64,000 nt of DNA from Jejubacter calystegiae (GTDB lineage Bacteria; Pseudomonadota; Gammaproteobacteria; Enterobacterales; Enterobacteriaceae): NCBI RefSeq assembly GCF_005671395.1, contig NZ_CP040428.1, positions 3,472,001-3,536,000 of the forward strand, written 5' to 3'. This document shows, piece by piece, positions 20,956 through 28,955 of the stretch. The notes below the pieces were generated by a model that worked only from the letters and a program-made list of their open reading frames with translations, had not been told where the DNA came from and made no database searches. Position 1 is the stretch's first letter. Every line of letters begins with the position of its first letter. The position numbers and the translations under genes were made by a program.

Positions 20956-21339
20956 ATGAATATAATAGAATTAATAGGGAATAAGTTCTTACTGTCGCTT
21001 TTTCCTAAAGGCGTTGAAGAGAACGTGCTTATAGGACAGGTTTCTCTTGATCTGGCAGATAGAATTATGTTGGGAATACATATAACCCAGCCCCCTGCAA
21101 ATACTGTTACTAAATGGGGGGTGTGGGGTAAAGATTATAATGTTATTGTAATTAATGTTTTGGCCCAATTTATATCTAAGGCTGATATAATTAATTGGCC
21201 TTCTGTACAACCAGCTCCTTTGATTTTAGAGAATAAAGATGATGGTACATATGCGATTACTTCCAAAGGAGATGATTGGAGTATAACCATTGAATTAAAA
21301 GCATTAACTTTTCAGCGTTGCGATGTATATTGTATGTAA
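20956..21339 (+). CDS. Putative immunity protein of Rhs module 3
   Basis: A 127-residue protein (MNIIELIGNKFLLSLFPKG) in an AT-rich segment, starting eight bases after the HNH-like tip. It has no signal peptide. No family recognised. A strong terminator follows, so the tip and this gene form a self-contained module. Role inferred from position only. Confidence 0.65.
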   Translation: MNIIELIGNKFLLSLFPKGVEENVLIGQVSLDLADRIMLGIHITQPPANTVTKWGVWGKDYNVIVINVLAQFISKADIINWPSVQPAPLILENKDDGTYAITSKGDDWSITIELKALTFQRCDVYCM

Positions 21340-21347
21340 GTAGATGC

Positions 21348-21381
21348 CGGAAAGATCTCGCGATCTTTCCGATGTTTTTTT
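21348..21381 (+). terminator. Terminator of Rhs module 3
   Basis: The stem CGGAAAGATC / GATCTTTCCG has a four-base loop and is followed by GATG and a run of Ts. It lies nine bases past the immunity stop. Confidence 0.85.
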
Positions 21382-21394
21382 AGCTGTCAGTCGT

Positions 21395-21610
21395 CTACCC
21401 TGTCGTCAGGAGCAGGCAACCCATTTCGATCTTTACCGCCACTGAACATTCGGCATCAAACCCCGCTTCCCTGAGCCAGTCCCCCTTGAGGTGCAGGCTG
21501 GGGCTGCGTGAATAGTGGGTGGCGGTGATATCCCTGCGGCTCTCATGGCGGATACTGACATAGCCGACCTTGTACATATTCTGGAGTGCAACGCCATAGC
21601 CGGTAAGCAA
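21395..21610 (-). CDS. SymE-like toxin, copy b (best preserved)
   Basis: A 71-residue minus-strand frame. Its C-terminal half, HYSRSPSLHLKGDWLREAGF then a VKIEMGCLLLTTG strand, aligns well with the SymE core (SRYP..ITLKGQWLEAAGF...VKVMEGCIVLT). SymE is an AbrB/SpoVT-fold toxin of a type I system, SOS-induced in E. coli, and SymE-like genes often accompany rhs loci. The protein is shorter than E. coli SymE (113 residues). Its start is a TTG inside Rhs core DNA, with an ATG 11 codons in. Probably truncated at the 5' end; activity doubtful. Confidence 0.65.
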   Translation of the reverse strand: MLTGYGVALQNMYKVGYVSIRHESRRDITATHYSRSPSLHLKGDWLREAGFDAECSVAVKIEMGCLLLTTG

Positions 21611-21830
21611 TAACCGGCTGGGCCAGTGGCAAAACCTGTTCTTTCGTTATGACGCGCGCGGCAATCTGATTCAGCGTCGTCACGGTCTGCATCAGCAGCA
21701 CTATAGTTACGATGCCGATAACCGACTGATTTCTGCCAGCGGCACCTACTCTTATGATTTTAAAACAGAACGCTACGGTAAAGTTCCAGCAGATAGTTCA
21801 GGAGGCCATCATATATATTATGACTACTAA
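21600..21830 (+). pseudogene. Displaced Rhs C-terminal module 4, toxin mostly deleted
   Basis: The core fragment restarts at the same point as module 2 (VSNNRLGQWQ) but stops at SASGT (21746). It is fused in frame to a foreign 27-residue tail, YSYDFKTERYGKVPADSSGG then HHIYYDY, ending at 21830. The DPIG/DPLG cleavage region and most of the toxin are missing. The tail looks like the last residues of a lost tip, because it overlaps the next immunity gene by 11 bases as an intact tip would. Confidence 0.75.
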
Positions 21831-22269
21831 TGGAAAAGAAGTGTTAAAGAAAAAAATAGCCTTGAATAAGGTGGTGGCATTTTTTGAAGATGTAGAGGGT
21901 GTAAGTGATATAGACTTCATTGAACATGAGAGGGGTGATTTTGATAAATATTTTGAAAAAATAAAAAAAATTTTTGGTTACCAGCGAGAAATTAAACCTA
22001 CGCAGGAGGTTTGCCTGAAATTGATTGGTGATGGAGTTATAAAGTGGCAGGTGGAATGCCTGAGCAGTATAATTGGTAGGGAGGTTTTTATAGATGCTAA
22101 TGAATACTATTTTGTAAGGTTTAAAATATTTGACGGGATGCTTTTTATAAAAAGCATTTGCTCTTTGAATGGGAATAATGACTTAATTTTGTTTGTTAAA
22201 TCACCAAGAAAAATACTAGCATTTAGTGATGATGAATATACGATATCATTTTATGAAGAAATGATATGA
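21820..22269 (+). CDS. Orphan putative immunity protein of module 4
   Basis: A 149-residue protein beginning MTTNGKEVLKKKIALNKVVA, AT-rich, without signal peptide. An AGGAGG lies 15 bases upstream, a long spacing; an upstream in-frame ATG at 21754 exists but lies in the toxin remnant. It stays open although its toxin has been reduced to a 27-residue tail. Keeping the immunity gene would protect against kin still armed with that tip. Family not recognised. Confidence 0.6.
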   Translation: MTTNGKEVLKKKIALNKVVAFFEDVEGVSDIDFIEHERGDFDKYFEKIKKIFGYQREIKPTQEVCLKLIGDGVIKWQVECLSSIIGREVFIDANEYYFVRFKIFDGMLFIKSICSLNGNNDLILFVKSPRKILAFSDDEYTISFYEEMI

Positions 22270-22355
22270 TTCTTTTTTCTTGAACCTGCACTGAAATAGA
22301 GTTCACTAATTATAAATAAACCAGGATCCTGTGGCATGATAGTACTTTAGTGAGG

Positions 22356-22442
22356 TGATCTTACCCACCAATAGTGGACACGTGACTAAGTGAGTAAACT
22401 CTCAACCAGAGCTCGCTCACATGACAAAACCAGTATCAGCCA
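22356..22442 (+). mobile_element. Remnant of the left end of an IS3-family element
   Basis: The stretch contains TAGTGGACACGTGACTAAG, then a leader and ATGACAAAACCAGTATCAGC, which reads MTKPVSAS. From memory this resembles the terminal repeat and first codons of orfA of ISEhe3-like IS3-family elements. It stops after about eight codons at the SymE-like relic DNA. No transposase body or right end is present. Confidence 0.45.
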
Positions 22443-22471
22443 GTATTCTACCGGCGTCAGGTTATGGTTAT

Positions 22472-22657
22472 TCAGGGAGCCATGAGGTTGACGATCTTTA
22501 CCATCACTAGACATCCGGTCTCAAATTCCGCTTCCCTGCCAGTCCCCCTTGAGGTGCAGGCTGGGGTGGCGGTGATATCCCTGCGGCTCTCATGGCGGAT
22601 ACTGACATAGCCGACCTTGTACATATTCTGGAGCGCAATGCCATAGCCGGTAAGCAA
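22472..22657 (-). pseudogene. SymE-like toxin relic, copy c
   Basis: The minus-strand frame repeats LLTGYGIALQNMYKVGYVSI and RHESRRDITAT. A deletion then puts it out of frame (PACTSRGTGREAEFE), before a return to VMVKIVNL. The central SymE helix is lost. It is joined to the Rhs core at the same point as copies a and b. Confidence 0.6.
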
Positions 22658-22824
22658 TAACCGGCTGGGCCAGTGGCAAAACCTGTTCTTTCGTTATGAC
22701 GCGCGCGGCAATCTGATTCAGCGTCGTCACGGTCTGCATCAATGGTGAGCTAACAAATATTAATAATGACAGAGTCAAGGTCACCTGGAGTAAGCGAGTT
22801 AAAGCAAGGACAACAAGCTGTTAA
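22647..22824 (+). pseudogene. Displaced Rhs C-terminal module 5, remnant
   Basis: The core fragment starts at the same VSNNRLGQWQ point and ends after only 95 bases (22741). The joined DNA reads, in another frame, GELTNINNDRVKVTWSKRVK and then ARTTSC before a stop at 22824. This looks like the tail of a lost toxin tip. The core frame itself stops at TGA after CATCAATGG. Neither cleavage motif nor toxin remains. Confidence 0.65.
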
Positions 22825-22841
22825 CTAATGAGGTAACTGAT

Positions 22842-23138
22842 ATGGTTCATGTGAAAATAGTTTGGGTTTCATTTCAAGAAGGAGGACGAAAATCTGTTCC
22901 TCCTGAGGGACGGTATTTTTCGGTTGCCCGATTTCCTGACGACATTAACTGGCAAAATAATGCGTGGAGTGTTGTTTTTGAACTGGAGGCGCCTGAAGAA
23001 TCTATTGATGAGACGGTTAGCTATGGCACAGTAAAGTTTCTTGTCGATAATGCCCCTACCGAAAAAATGGCTGAATTCAGCTCCTTTGATATTTATGAAG
23101 GGCCTAAAAAAGTTGCTCAAGTTATCATTCTGGATTGA
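22842..23138 (+). CDS. Orphan putative immunity protein of module 5
   Basis: A 98-residue protein (MVHVKIVWVSFQEGGRKSVP) with a good GAGG ribosome-binding site. The pattern YFSVARFPDD, then WSVVFELEAP and VSYGTVKFLVDNAP, resembles small beta-rich immunity-type proteins. The family was not identified with confidence. It follows a toxin remnant by 17 bases. It is the last gene of the Rhs island before btuC. Confidence 0.6.
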   Translation: MVHVKIVWVSFQEGGRKSVPPEGRYFSVARFPDDINWQNNAWSVVFELEAPEESIDETVSYGTVKFLVDNAPTEKMAEFSSFDIYEGPKKVAQVIILD

Positions 23139-23298
23139 TTAGCGTCGATAATTATAGCCTAAAAATTGAGTCATGCTGCATGATTGCAAGGAGGGATAAG
23201 CCTTCTTGCTGGTCACGTACTGGATCTCCTTCATCCCTTCCCACCCAACCAAACTCCCCGTAAAATCAACCCCCTGTGCCATCAGGATAAGCCGTTCT

Positions 23299-24279
23299 AT
23301 GCTGCCATTTATTGTCCAACAACGTCGTCGCGAGCGCCGCTGGCTGTGCGGGCTGGCGCTGCTGCTGCTGTGCGCTGCGGCCCTGAGTCTGTGTGCCGGG
23401 GAGCAGTGGATCGGGCCTGGCGCCTGGTTTAGCGATGCCGGTCGGCTGTTCGTTGGCGAAATTCGTCTGCCGCGTACTCTGGCCGTGGTGCTGGTGGGGG
23501 CGGCGCTGGCGGTGAGTGGAACCGTGATGCAGGCGCTGTTCGCGAATCCGCTGGCGGAGCCGGGATTACTGGGCGTCGCTAATGGCGCCGGGATGGCGCT
23601 GGTGGGTGGCGTATTGCTGGGCGGCGGTATGCTGCCAGGCTGGGGGCTGGGGCTGCTCGCCATTGCCGGCGCGCTGCTGATTACCCTAATTCTGTTGCGC
23701 TTTGCCCGTCGTCGGCTTTCCACCAGCCGCCTGCTGCTGGCCGGAGTGGCGCTGGGCATTATCTGTAGCGCTCTGATGACCTGGGCGGTCTACTTTTCTA
23801 CCAGCGTCGACCTGCGTCAACTAATGTACTGGATGATGGGCGGCTTTGGCGGCGTCGGCTGGGAGCAGGGCTGGTTGATGCTGGCGCTGCTGCCGGTGCT
23901 TGTCTGGCTGTGCATCCGCCCGTCGCCGCTGAATCTGCTGGCACTTGGCGAGACCTCCGCCCGTCAGTTGGGGCTGCCCATCTGGCTGTGGCGTAACCTG
24001 CTGGTCAGCGCCACCGGCTGGCTGGTGGGAGTCAGCGTGGCGCTGGCTGGCGCTATCGGCTTTGTTGGCCTGGTGGTGCCGCATATCCTGCGGCTGTGCG
24101 GGTTGACCGATCACCGGGTTCTGCTGCCGGGAAGCGCGCTGGCCGGGGGCGGCGTGCTGCTGCTGGCGGATATCGTGGCACGCCAGGCGCTAAGCTCCGC
24201 TGAACTGCCGATAGGGGTGGTGACCTCTACCCTGGGCGCGCCGCTGTTTGTGTGGCTATTATTAAGGGCCAGATCATAA
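23299..24279 (+). CDS. btuC: Vitamin B12 ABC transporter permease BtuC
   Basis: A 326-residue polytopic inner-membrane protein of the FecCD family and of E. coli BtuC length. Conserved segments include [69 protein letters not shown] and [12 protein letters not shown]. It forms the BtuC2D2 importer with BtuD and receives cobalamin from BtuF. The frame is open to 23206, but the ATG at 23299 gives the family length. In E. coli it follows ihfA directly; here the Rhs island intervenes. The 160 bases upstream hold no gene. Confidence 0.95.
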   Translation: MLPFIVQQRRRERRWLCGLALLLLCAAALSLCAGEQWIGPGAWFSDAGRLFVGEIRLPRTLAVVLVGAALAVSGTVMQALFANPLAEPGLLGVANGAGMALVGGVLLGGGMLPGWGLGLLAIAGALLITLILLRFARRRLSTSRLLLAGVALGIICSALMTWAVYFSTSVDLRQLMYWMMGGFGGVGWEQGWLMLALLPVLVWLCIRPSPLNLLALGETSARQLGLPIWLWRNLLVSATGWLVGVSVALAGAIGFVGLVVPHILRLCGLTDHRVLLPGSALAGGGVLLLADIVARQALSSAELPIGVVTSTLGAPLFVWLLLRARS

Positions 24280-24296
24280 CTAACATCGAGGATGCT

Positions 24297-24848
24297 ATGC
24301 AGGATATTCTGAATACCGAAGTGACGACGATTGAGGGCGAAAAGACCCTCCTGACGCGCTGGCAGGGCGATGTGCTGCTGATCGTCAACGTGGCCTCGAA
24401 GTGTGGGCTGACGCCGCAGTATCAGCAGTTGGAAGCGCTCTATAAAGCCAGGCAGATGCAGGGCTTTAGCGTGCTGGGCTTTCCCTGTAACCAGTTTCTG
24501 GGGCAGGAGCCGGGCGACGAACATGAGATCAAAGCCTTCTGTAGCACCAATTATGGCGTAACCTTTCCGCTGTTCAGCAAGATCGAGGTCAACGGCCCGG
24601 GGCGCCATGCGCTCTATCAAAAGCTGATTGCCGCCGCCCCCCAGGCCGTGGCGCCGGACGGCAGCGACTTTACCAGTAAGATGGAAGACAAAGGGCGCGG
24701 CGCGCAACAGCAGGGCGATATTCTGTGGAACTTCGAAAAGTTTCTGGTGGGGCGCGACGGTCAGGTGATTCAGCGCTATACGCCGGATACCTCGCCCGAA
24801 GATCCACAACTGCTTCACGACCTGCAACAGGCGCTGACCCGCGAATGA
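24297..24848 (+). CDS. btuE: Thioredoxin/glutathione peroxidase BtuE
   Basis: A 183-residue glutathione-peroxidase-fold protein. It has the peroxidatic Cys in [25 protein letters not shown] and the [14 protein letters not shown] signature with the catalytic Trp/Asn. E. coli BtuE is a non-essential peroxidase that uses thioredoxin; it is not needed for B12 uptake despite its place in the btu operon. The start is the ATG at 24297 with GAGGA upstream. It overlaps btuD by ATGA. Confidence 0.95.
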   Translation: MQDILNTEVTTIEGEKTLLTRWQGDVLLIVNVASKCGLTPQYQQLEALYKARQMQGFSVLGFPCNQFLGQEPGDEHEIKAFCSTNYGVTFPLFSKIEVNGPGRHALYQKLIAAAPQAVAPDGSDFTSKMEDKGRGAQQQGDILWNFEKFLVGRDGQVIQRYTPDTSPEDPQLLHDLQQALTRE

Positions 24849-25594
24849 CCGCATTGCTGCAACTGCAGGACGTTGCGCTGGCGGGAAGGGTCGGCCCTAT
24901 CAATGCGCAAGTTCAGCCCGGGGAGTTACTGCATCTGCTGGGGCCCAACGGCGTCGGAAAAAGTTCGCTGCTGGCGCTGATGGCTGGGCTGGAGCAGGGG
25001 CAGGGGAATATCGATTTCGCCGGGCAGCCGCTGGCCGCGTGGTCTGCACCGGCGCTGGCGGCGCGGCGGGCAATACTGTGCCAGCAGCAGATGCCGCCTT
25101 TCGCCATGCCGCTATGGCACTATCTGCAACTCCATCAGAAAGCGGGGCAGGAAGAAGCGGCGATGCTGACTGTCGCCGAATCCCTGTGGCTGAGCGATAA
25201 ACTGACGCGCCCGGTGTCGGCGCTTTCCGGCGGTGAATGGCAGCGCGCCCGGCTGGCAGCGGTGCTGTTGCAGATAGACCCCAACACTAACCCTCATGGG
25301 CAGTTGCTGCTGCTTGATGAACCGATGAACAGCCTGGACGTTGCCCAGCAGGCGGCGCTGGACAGGCTGCTGAGCAAACTGTGCCGCAGCGGCGTGGCCG
25401 TGGTCATGAGCGGCCACGACCTTAATCACAGCCTGCGCCACGCCGGGCGGGTATGGCTGTTGCACAACGGTCGTCTGGCGGCTTCGGGGGCGCCGGAAAG
25501 CGTGCTGACCCCTTCGCGGCTGGAATCGGTTTACGGTTTACCCTTTCGTTCCCTGGAGGTTGAAGGCACAAATCTCCTGTTAACCTGTCATTGA
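24845..25594 (+). CDS. btuD: Vitamin B12 ABC transporter ATPase BtuD
   Basis: A 249-residue ABC ATPase. It shows Walker [10 protein letters not shown], the signature [13 protein letters not shown], Walker [14 protein letters not shown] and the switch His in MSGHDLNHS. The ATG overlaps the btuE stop (ATGA), implying coupled translation. The 40 codons open upstream are the btuE reading in another frame and are excluded. It powers BtuC-mediated cobalamin import. Confidence 0.95.
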   Translation: MTALLQLQDVALAGRVGPINAQVQPGELLHLLGPNGVGKSSLLALMAGLEQGQGNIDFAGQPLAAWSAPALAARRAILCQQQMPPFAMPLWHYLQLHQKAGQEEAAMLTVAESLWLSDKLTRPVSALSGGEWQRARLAAVLLQIDPNTNPHGQLLLLDEPMNSLDVAQQAALDRLLSKLCRSGVAVVMSGHDLNHSLRHAGRVWLLHNGRLAASGAPESVLTPSRLESVYGLPFRSLEVEGTNLLLTCH

Positions 25595-25674
25595 TAGTTG
25601 TAACCACTTGCCAGCCTTGGGTTTTCAGGGCTACATTAGGCCGAAATTAACGAGGCCAGAGGAATTGCCTGAAA

Positions 25675-26139
25675 ATGCGGCTGTGGTTACTGTTAGTGGC
25701 AATCTTAACCCTTGCGGGCTGTGGGCATCATCAGGCGCCGCCGCCTAATCCCCGCCTGTCGGACTCCATCACCGTTATCGCTGAGCTTAATGAACAGCTC
25801 AATAACTGGCGCGGCACGCCCTATCGCTATGGCGGAATGAGTCGCAGCGGCGTTGACTGTTCCGGCTTTGTGGCAATGACCTTCCGCGATCGCTTCGAAA
25901 TGCAGCTGCCGCGTGAAACCCGCACTCAGGCGGAAATCGGCACCCGTATCGATAAAGAAGAGCTACTGCCCGGCGATCTGGTGTTCTTTAAAACCGGCGG
26001 CGGAGATAACGGGCTGCACGTGGGCATTTACGATACCGACAACCAGTTTATCCACGCCTCCACCAGTCGCGGCGTGATCCGCTCCTCTCTTGATAACGTT
26101 TACTGGCGTAAGAAGTTCTGGCAGGCCCGCCGCCTGTAG
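25675..26139 (+). CDS. nlpC: NlpC/P60 family lipoprotein
   Basis: A 154-residue lipoprotein with a lipobox (LTLAGC, Cys16). The NlpC/P60 peptidase domain has catalytic Cys in GVDCSGFV, His in GLHVGIY and a third polar residue in QFIHAST. Such enzymes cleave peptidoglycan stem peptides in the periplasm. It matches E. coli NlpC in length and in position after btuD. ydiV, which lies next to it in E. coli, is not present between it and selO. Confidence 0.95.
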   Translation: MRLWLLLVAILTLAGCGHHQAPPPNPRLSDSITVIAELNEQLNNWRGTPYRYGGMSRSGVDCSGFVAMTFRDRFEMQLPRETRTQAEIGTRIDKEELLPGDLVFFKTGGGDNGLHVGIYDTDNQFIHASTSRGVIRSSLDNVYWRKKFWQARRL

Positions 26140-26220
26140 AGCCGGTAACCCGCCAATAACCCTGCGTAAACTCCGTGGTTAAAGCGCCTCTCTGCCACTA
26201 CACTGGCGGCAGGAGGCTCC

Positions 26221-27666
26221 ATGACTCATAACCCCCATTTCGATAATAGCTGGCATGACCAGCTGGCGGGCTTTTACAGCGCCCTGAACCCCACACCGCT
26301 GGATAACGCTCGCCTGCTCTGGCATAACCCGGCGCTGGCGGCGGAGCTGGCGCTGGATCCGCAATACTTTACCGGGCCCGATGCAGGCGTGTGGGGCGGT
26401 GAATCACTACTGGCCGGTATGCAGCCGCTGGCCCAGGTCTATAGCGGCCATCAGTTCGGCGTCTGGGCCGGGCAGCTCGGCGACGGGCGCGGCATTCTGC
26501 TGGGCGAACAGCGGCTGGCGGACGGTCGTCGTTATGACTGGCATCTGAAGGGGGCCGGGCTGACGCCCTATTCGCGTATGGGGGATGGCCGGGCGGTGGT
26601 GCGCTCCACCATTCGCGAGGCGCTGGCGTCAGAGGCGCTGCACCATCTTGGTATCCCCACCACCCGCGCCCTGACGGTGGTCACCAGCGATACTCCGGTC
26701 TGGCGCGAACAGCCCGAACGCGGGGCCATGCTGATGCGTATTGCCGAAAGCCATCTGCGCTTTGGTCATTTCGAACATTTTTACTACCGTCGCGAGCCGG
26801 AAAAGGTGCGCCAACTGGCGGATTACGCTATTGAACGCCACTGGCCGCAGCTGGCTCAGGAGGCGGATCGCTACCTGCTGATGTTCCGGGATGTGGTGGC
26901 CCGCACCGGGCGGCTGATCGCCCGTTGGCAGTGCGTGGGCTTTGCCCACGGGGTGATGAATACTGACAATATGTCGCTTATCGGGCTGACTATCGACTAC
27001 GGCCCATACGGCTTTCTGGATGACTATCAACCCGGCTTTATCTGTAACCATTCGGACTGGCAGGGGCGCTACGCCTTCGATAATCAACCCGCCGTGGGGT
27101 TGTGGAACCTGCAACGACTGGGGCAGTCCCTGTCGCCGCTGGTGCCTGCGGCTCAGCTCAATGATGCGCTGGATGGCTATCAGGCAGCGCTGATGAGCGA
27201 GTACGGACGCCTGATGCGCGACAAGCTGGGGTTGATGACGCCACAGGCGGGCGATAACGAACTGCTGTCCGGGCTGCTGGCGCTGATGGAAAAAGAGGGC
27301 AGCGACTATACCCGCACCTTCCGGCTGCTGAGCGAAACTCAACAGCAACAGGCGACGTCTCCGCTGCGCGACGAGTTTATCGACAGACAGGCGTTTGACG
27401 ACTGGTTCAGCCGCTACCGGGCGCGGCTGGTGCAGGATGAAGTCAGCGATGAAGCGCGGCGCACGGCCATGCGCGCCGCTAATCCGGCGCTGGTGCTGCG
27501 TAACTGGCTGGCGCAGCGCGCCATCGAACAGGCGGAGCAGGACGATCCCCGCGAGTTCGAATGGTTACTGGCGGCCCTGAGTCACCCCTTTGATGACCGG
27601 GACGATGACTACGTACAGCGTCCGCCGGACTGGGGCAAGCGGCTGGAAGTGAGCTGCTCCAGCTAA
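26221..27666 (+). CDS. selO: Protein adenylyltransferase SelO
   Basis: A 481-residue pseudokinase-fold enzyme, formerly YdiU. The N-terminal [20 protein letters not shown] and [19 protein letters not shown] motifs and the internal [14 protein letters not shown] and [13 protein letters not shown] motifs identify SelO. SelO binds ATP in a flipped orientation and transfers AMP to Ser/Thr/Tyr of redox proteins. The C-terminal SCSS is the bacterial Cys counterpart of the selenocysteine site in eukaryotic SelO. GGAGG precedes the ATG. Confidence 0.96.
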   Translation: MTHNPHFDNSWHDQLAGFYSALNPTPLDNARLLWHNPALAAELALDPQYFTGPDAGVWGGESLLAGMQPLAQVYSGHQFGVWAGQLGDGRGILLGEQRLADGRRYDWHLKGAGLTPYSRMGDGRAVVRSTIREALASEALHHLGIPTTRALTVVTSDTPVWREQPERGAMLMRIAESHLRFGHFEHFYYRREPEKVRQLADYAIERHWPQLAQEADRYLLMFRDVVARTGRLIARWQCVGFAHGVMNTDNMSLIGLTIDYGPYGFLDDYQPGFICNHSDWQGRYAFDNQPAVGLWNLQRLGQSLSPLVPAAQLNDALDGYQAALMSEYGRLMRDKLGLMTPQAGDNELLSGLLALMEKEGSDYTRTFRLLSETQQQQATSPLRDEFIDRQAFDDWFSRYRARLVQDEVSDEARRTAMRAANPALVLRNWLAQRAIEQAEQDDPREFEWLLAALSHPFDDRDDDYVQRPPDWGKRLEVSCSS

Positions 27667-27699
27667 ATCCGGGACGCAGTCGCCTGGCCGCGCTATAGC

Positions 27700-28746
27700 T
27701 CAGAAACGGCTGTCCACCGCCCGGGCCAGCATCTCCAGCAGCTGTTCGCTCTGTTGCCAGCTCAGGCAGGGGTCGGTAATGGACTGGCCGTGCACCAGCG
27801 GTTTCCCGGGTTTAATGGTCTGGTTTCCCTCTTCCAGGAAGCTTTCCGCCATTACGCCCGCAACCGCCCGCGAACCGTCGCGGATCTGGGCGCAGATTGA
27901 TTCGCAGACCTCCAGTTGACGGCGGTGCTGCTTCTGGCAGTTGGCATGGCTGAAATCCACCACCAGATGTTCCGGCAGGCCGAATTTACGCAGCTGTTCT
28001 GTGGCCGCAGCGATATCTCCGGGATGGTAATTGGGCGTTTTGCCGCCGCGCATAATGATATGACCCCAGGGGTTGCCGCTGGTCTGGTAGATGGTCATCT
28101 GGCCATTTTTGTCCGGCGACAGAAACATATGGCTGACCCTGGAGGCGCGAATGGCGTCCACGGCAATACGGGTATTGCCGTCGGTACCATTTTTAAACCC
28201 TACCGGGCAGGAGAGCGCGGAGGCCATTTCCCGGTGAATCTGACTTTCGGTAGTACGTGCGCCAATGGCGCCCCAGCTCACCAGATCGGCAATAAACTGG
28301 CCGATCACCATATCCAGGAATTCGGTGGCGGTGGGAACCCCAAGGGCATTGACCTCCAGCAGCAGACGGCGTGCCACTTCGATACCGTGATTAATACGGC
28401 AACTGCCGTTCAGATCGGGGTCGGAAATCAGCCCCTTCCAGCCCACCACGGTGCGCGGCTTTTCGAAATAGGTGCGCATTACGATCTCCAGCCGTGACTG
28501 ATAGCGTTCGCGCAGCGGCTGGAGCCGTCGGGCATAGTCGAGAGCCGCTTCGGGATCGTGAATGGAGCAGGGGCCAATGATCACCAGCAGGCGCGGATCT
28601 TCGCCGTTCAGGATTCGGGCGATACGCTGACGCGCGGCATCAATGTGCTGCGCAACGGCGGGGCTAACCGGATGACGGGCGGCCAGTTCGGCAGGCGCGA
28701 TGAGTCTGTCGATGCGCGCGCTGCGCAATTCATCAGTCTTATTCAT
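27700..28746 (-). CDS. DAHP synthase, AroH type, Fur-box-associated paralogue
   Basis: A 348-residue class I 3-deoxy-D-arabino-heptulosonate-7-phosphate synthase, which condenses PEP and erythrose-4-phosphate at the entry to the shikimate pathway. It has VIIGPCSIHD (Cys60 region), RTYFEKPRTVVGWKG, GARTTESQ and VVDFSHANCQKQHRRQ. Val147 and Gly149, positions tied to tryptophan feedback in E. coli AroH, are retained. It is a tandem paralogue of the gene at 28956-30002. It lies where E. coli has hemP, and a Fur box sits 77 bases before its ATG. Iron-responsive supply of chorismate for catechol siderophores is a plausible inference. Confidence 0.9.
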   Translation of the reverse strand: MNKTDELRSARIDRLIAPAELAARHPVSPAVAQHIDAARQRIARILNGEDPRLLVIIGPCSIHDPEAALDYARRLQPLRERYQSRLEIVMRTYFEKPRTVVGWKGLISDPDLNGSCRINHGIEVARRLLLEVNALGVPTATEFLDMVIGQFIADLVSWGAIGARTTESQIHREMASALSCPVGFKNGTDGNTRIAVDAIRASRVSHMFLSPDKNGQMTIYQTSGNPWGHIIMRGGKTPNYHPGDIAAATEQLRKFGLPEHLVVDFSHANCQKQHRRQLEVCESICAQIRDGSRAVAGVMAESFLEEGNQTIKPGKPLVHGQSITDPCLSWQQSEQLLEMLARAVDSRF

Positions 28747-28804
28747 GGGATATCTCGGGATCCTGGAAGGAGGTGAATGGCGTTTTATTCATCTTCATGA
28801 TAAA

Positions 28805-28837
28805 TGATAATCAATTACACAATGATAATTATTATCA
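28805..28837 (-). promoter_or_regulatory. Fur box upstream of the first DAHP synthase gene
   Basis: Positions 28823-28837 read TGATAATTATTATCA, a perfect 7-1-7 Fur repeat. A second partial site, TGATAATCAATTAC, begins at 28805. The core is 77 bases upstream of the ATG at 28746 and downstream of the other aroH. In E. coli the same gap carries the Fur-controlled hemP. Confidence 0.85.
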
Positions 28838-28955
28838 TCTTCGATTGAGGGAGCGGCAAGCGTTATTTGTGATAATTTTGTGAAATGCGGGAAAGTTGAG
28901 CGCTACGGCGGAGGATGAAGGAATGATGCGCAGGCAAATGCCTGCGCAGGGGGGA

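Noticed and set aside
23139-23759. 206-codon minus-strand frame across the btuC start
   Set aside because: It is mostly antisense to btuC. The C-terminal part upstream of btuC reads plausibly ([20 protein letters not shown]) but is not enough to claim a gene remnant.
28768-28800. Plus-strand AAGGAGGTGA followed by ATG upstream of the Fur-box aroH
   Set aside because: The frame has only seven codons (MAFYSSS) and lies on the strand opposite to the genes. It is probably a chance match.
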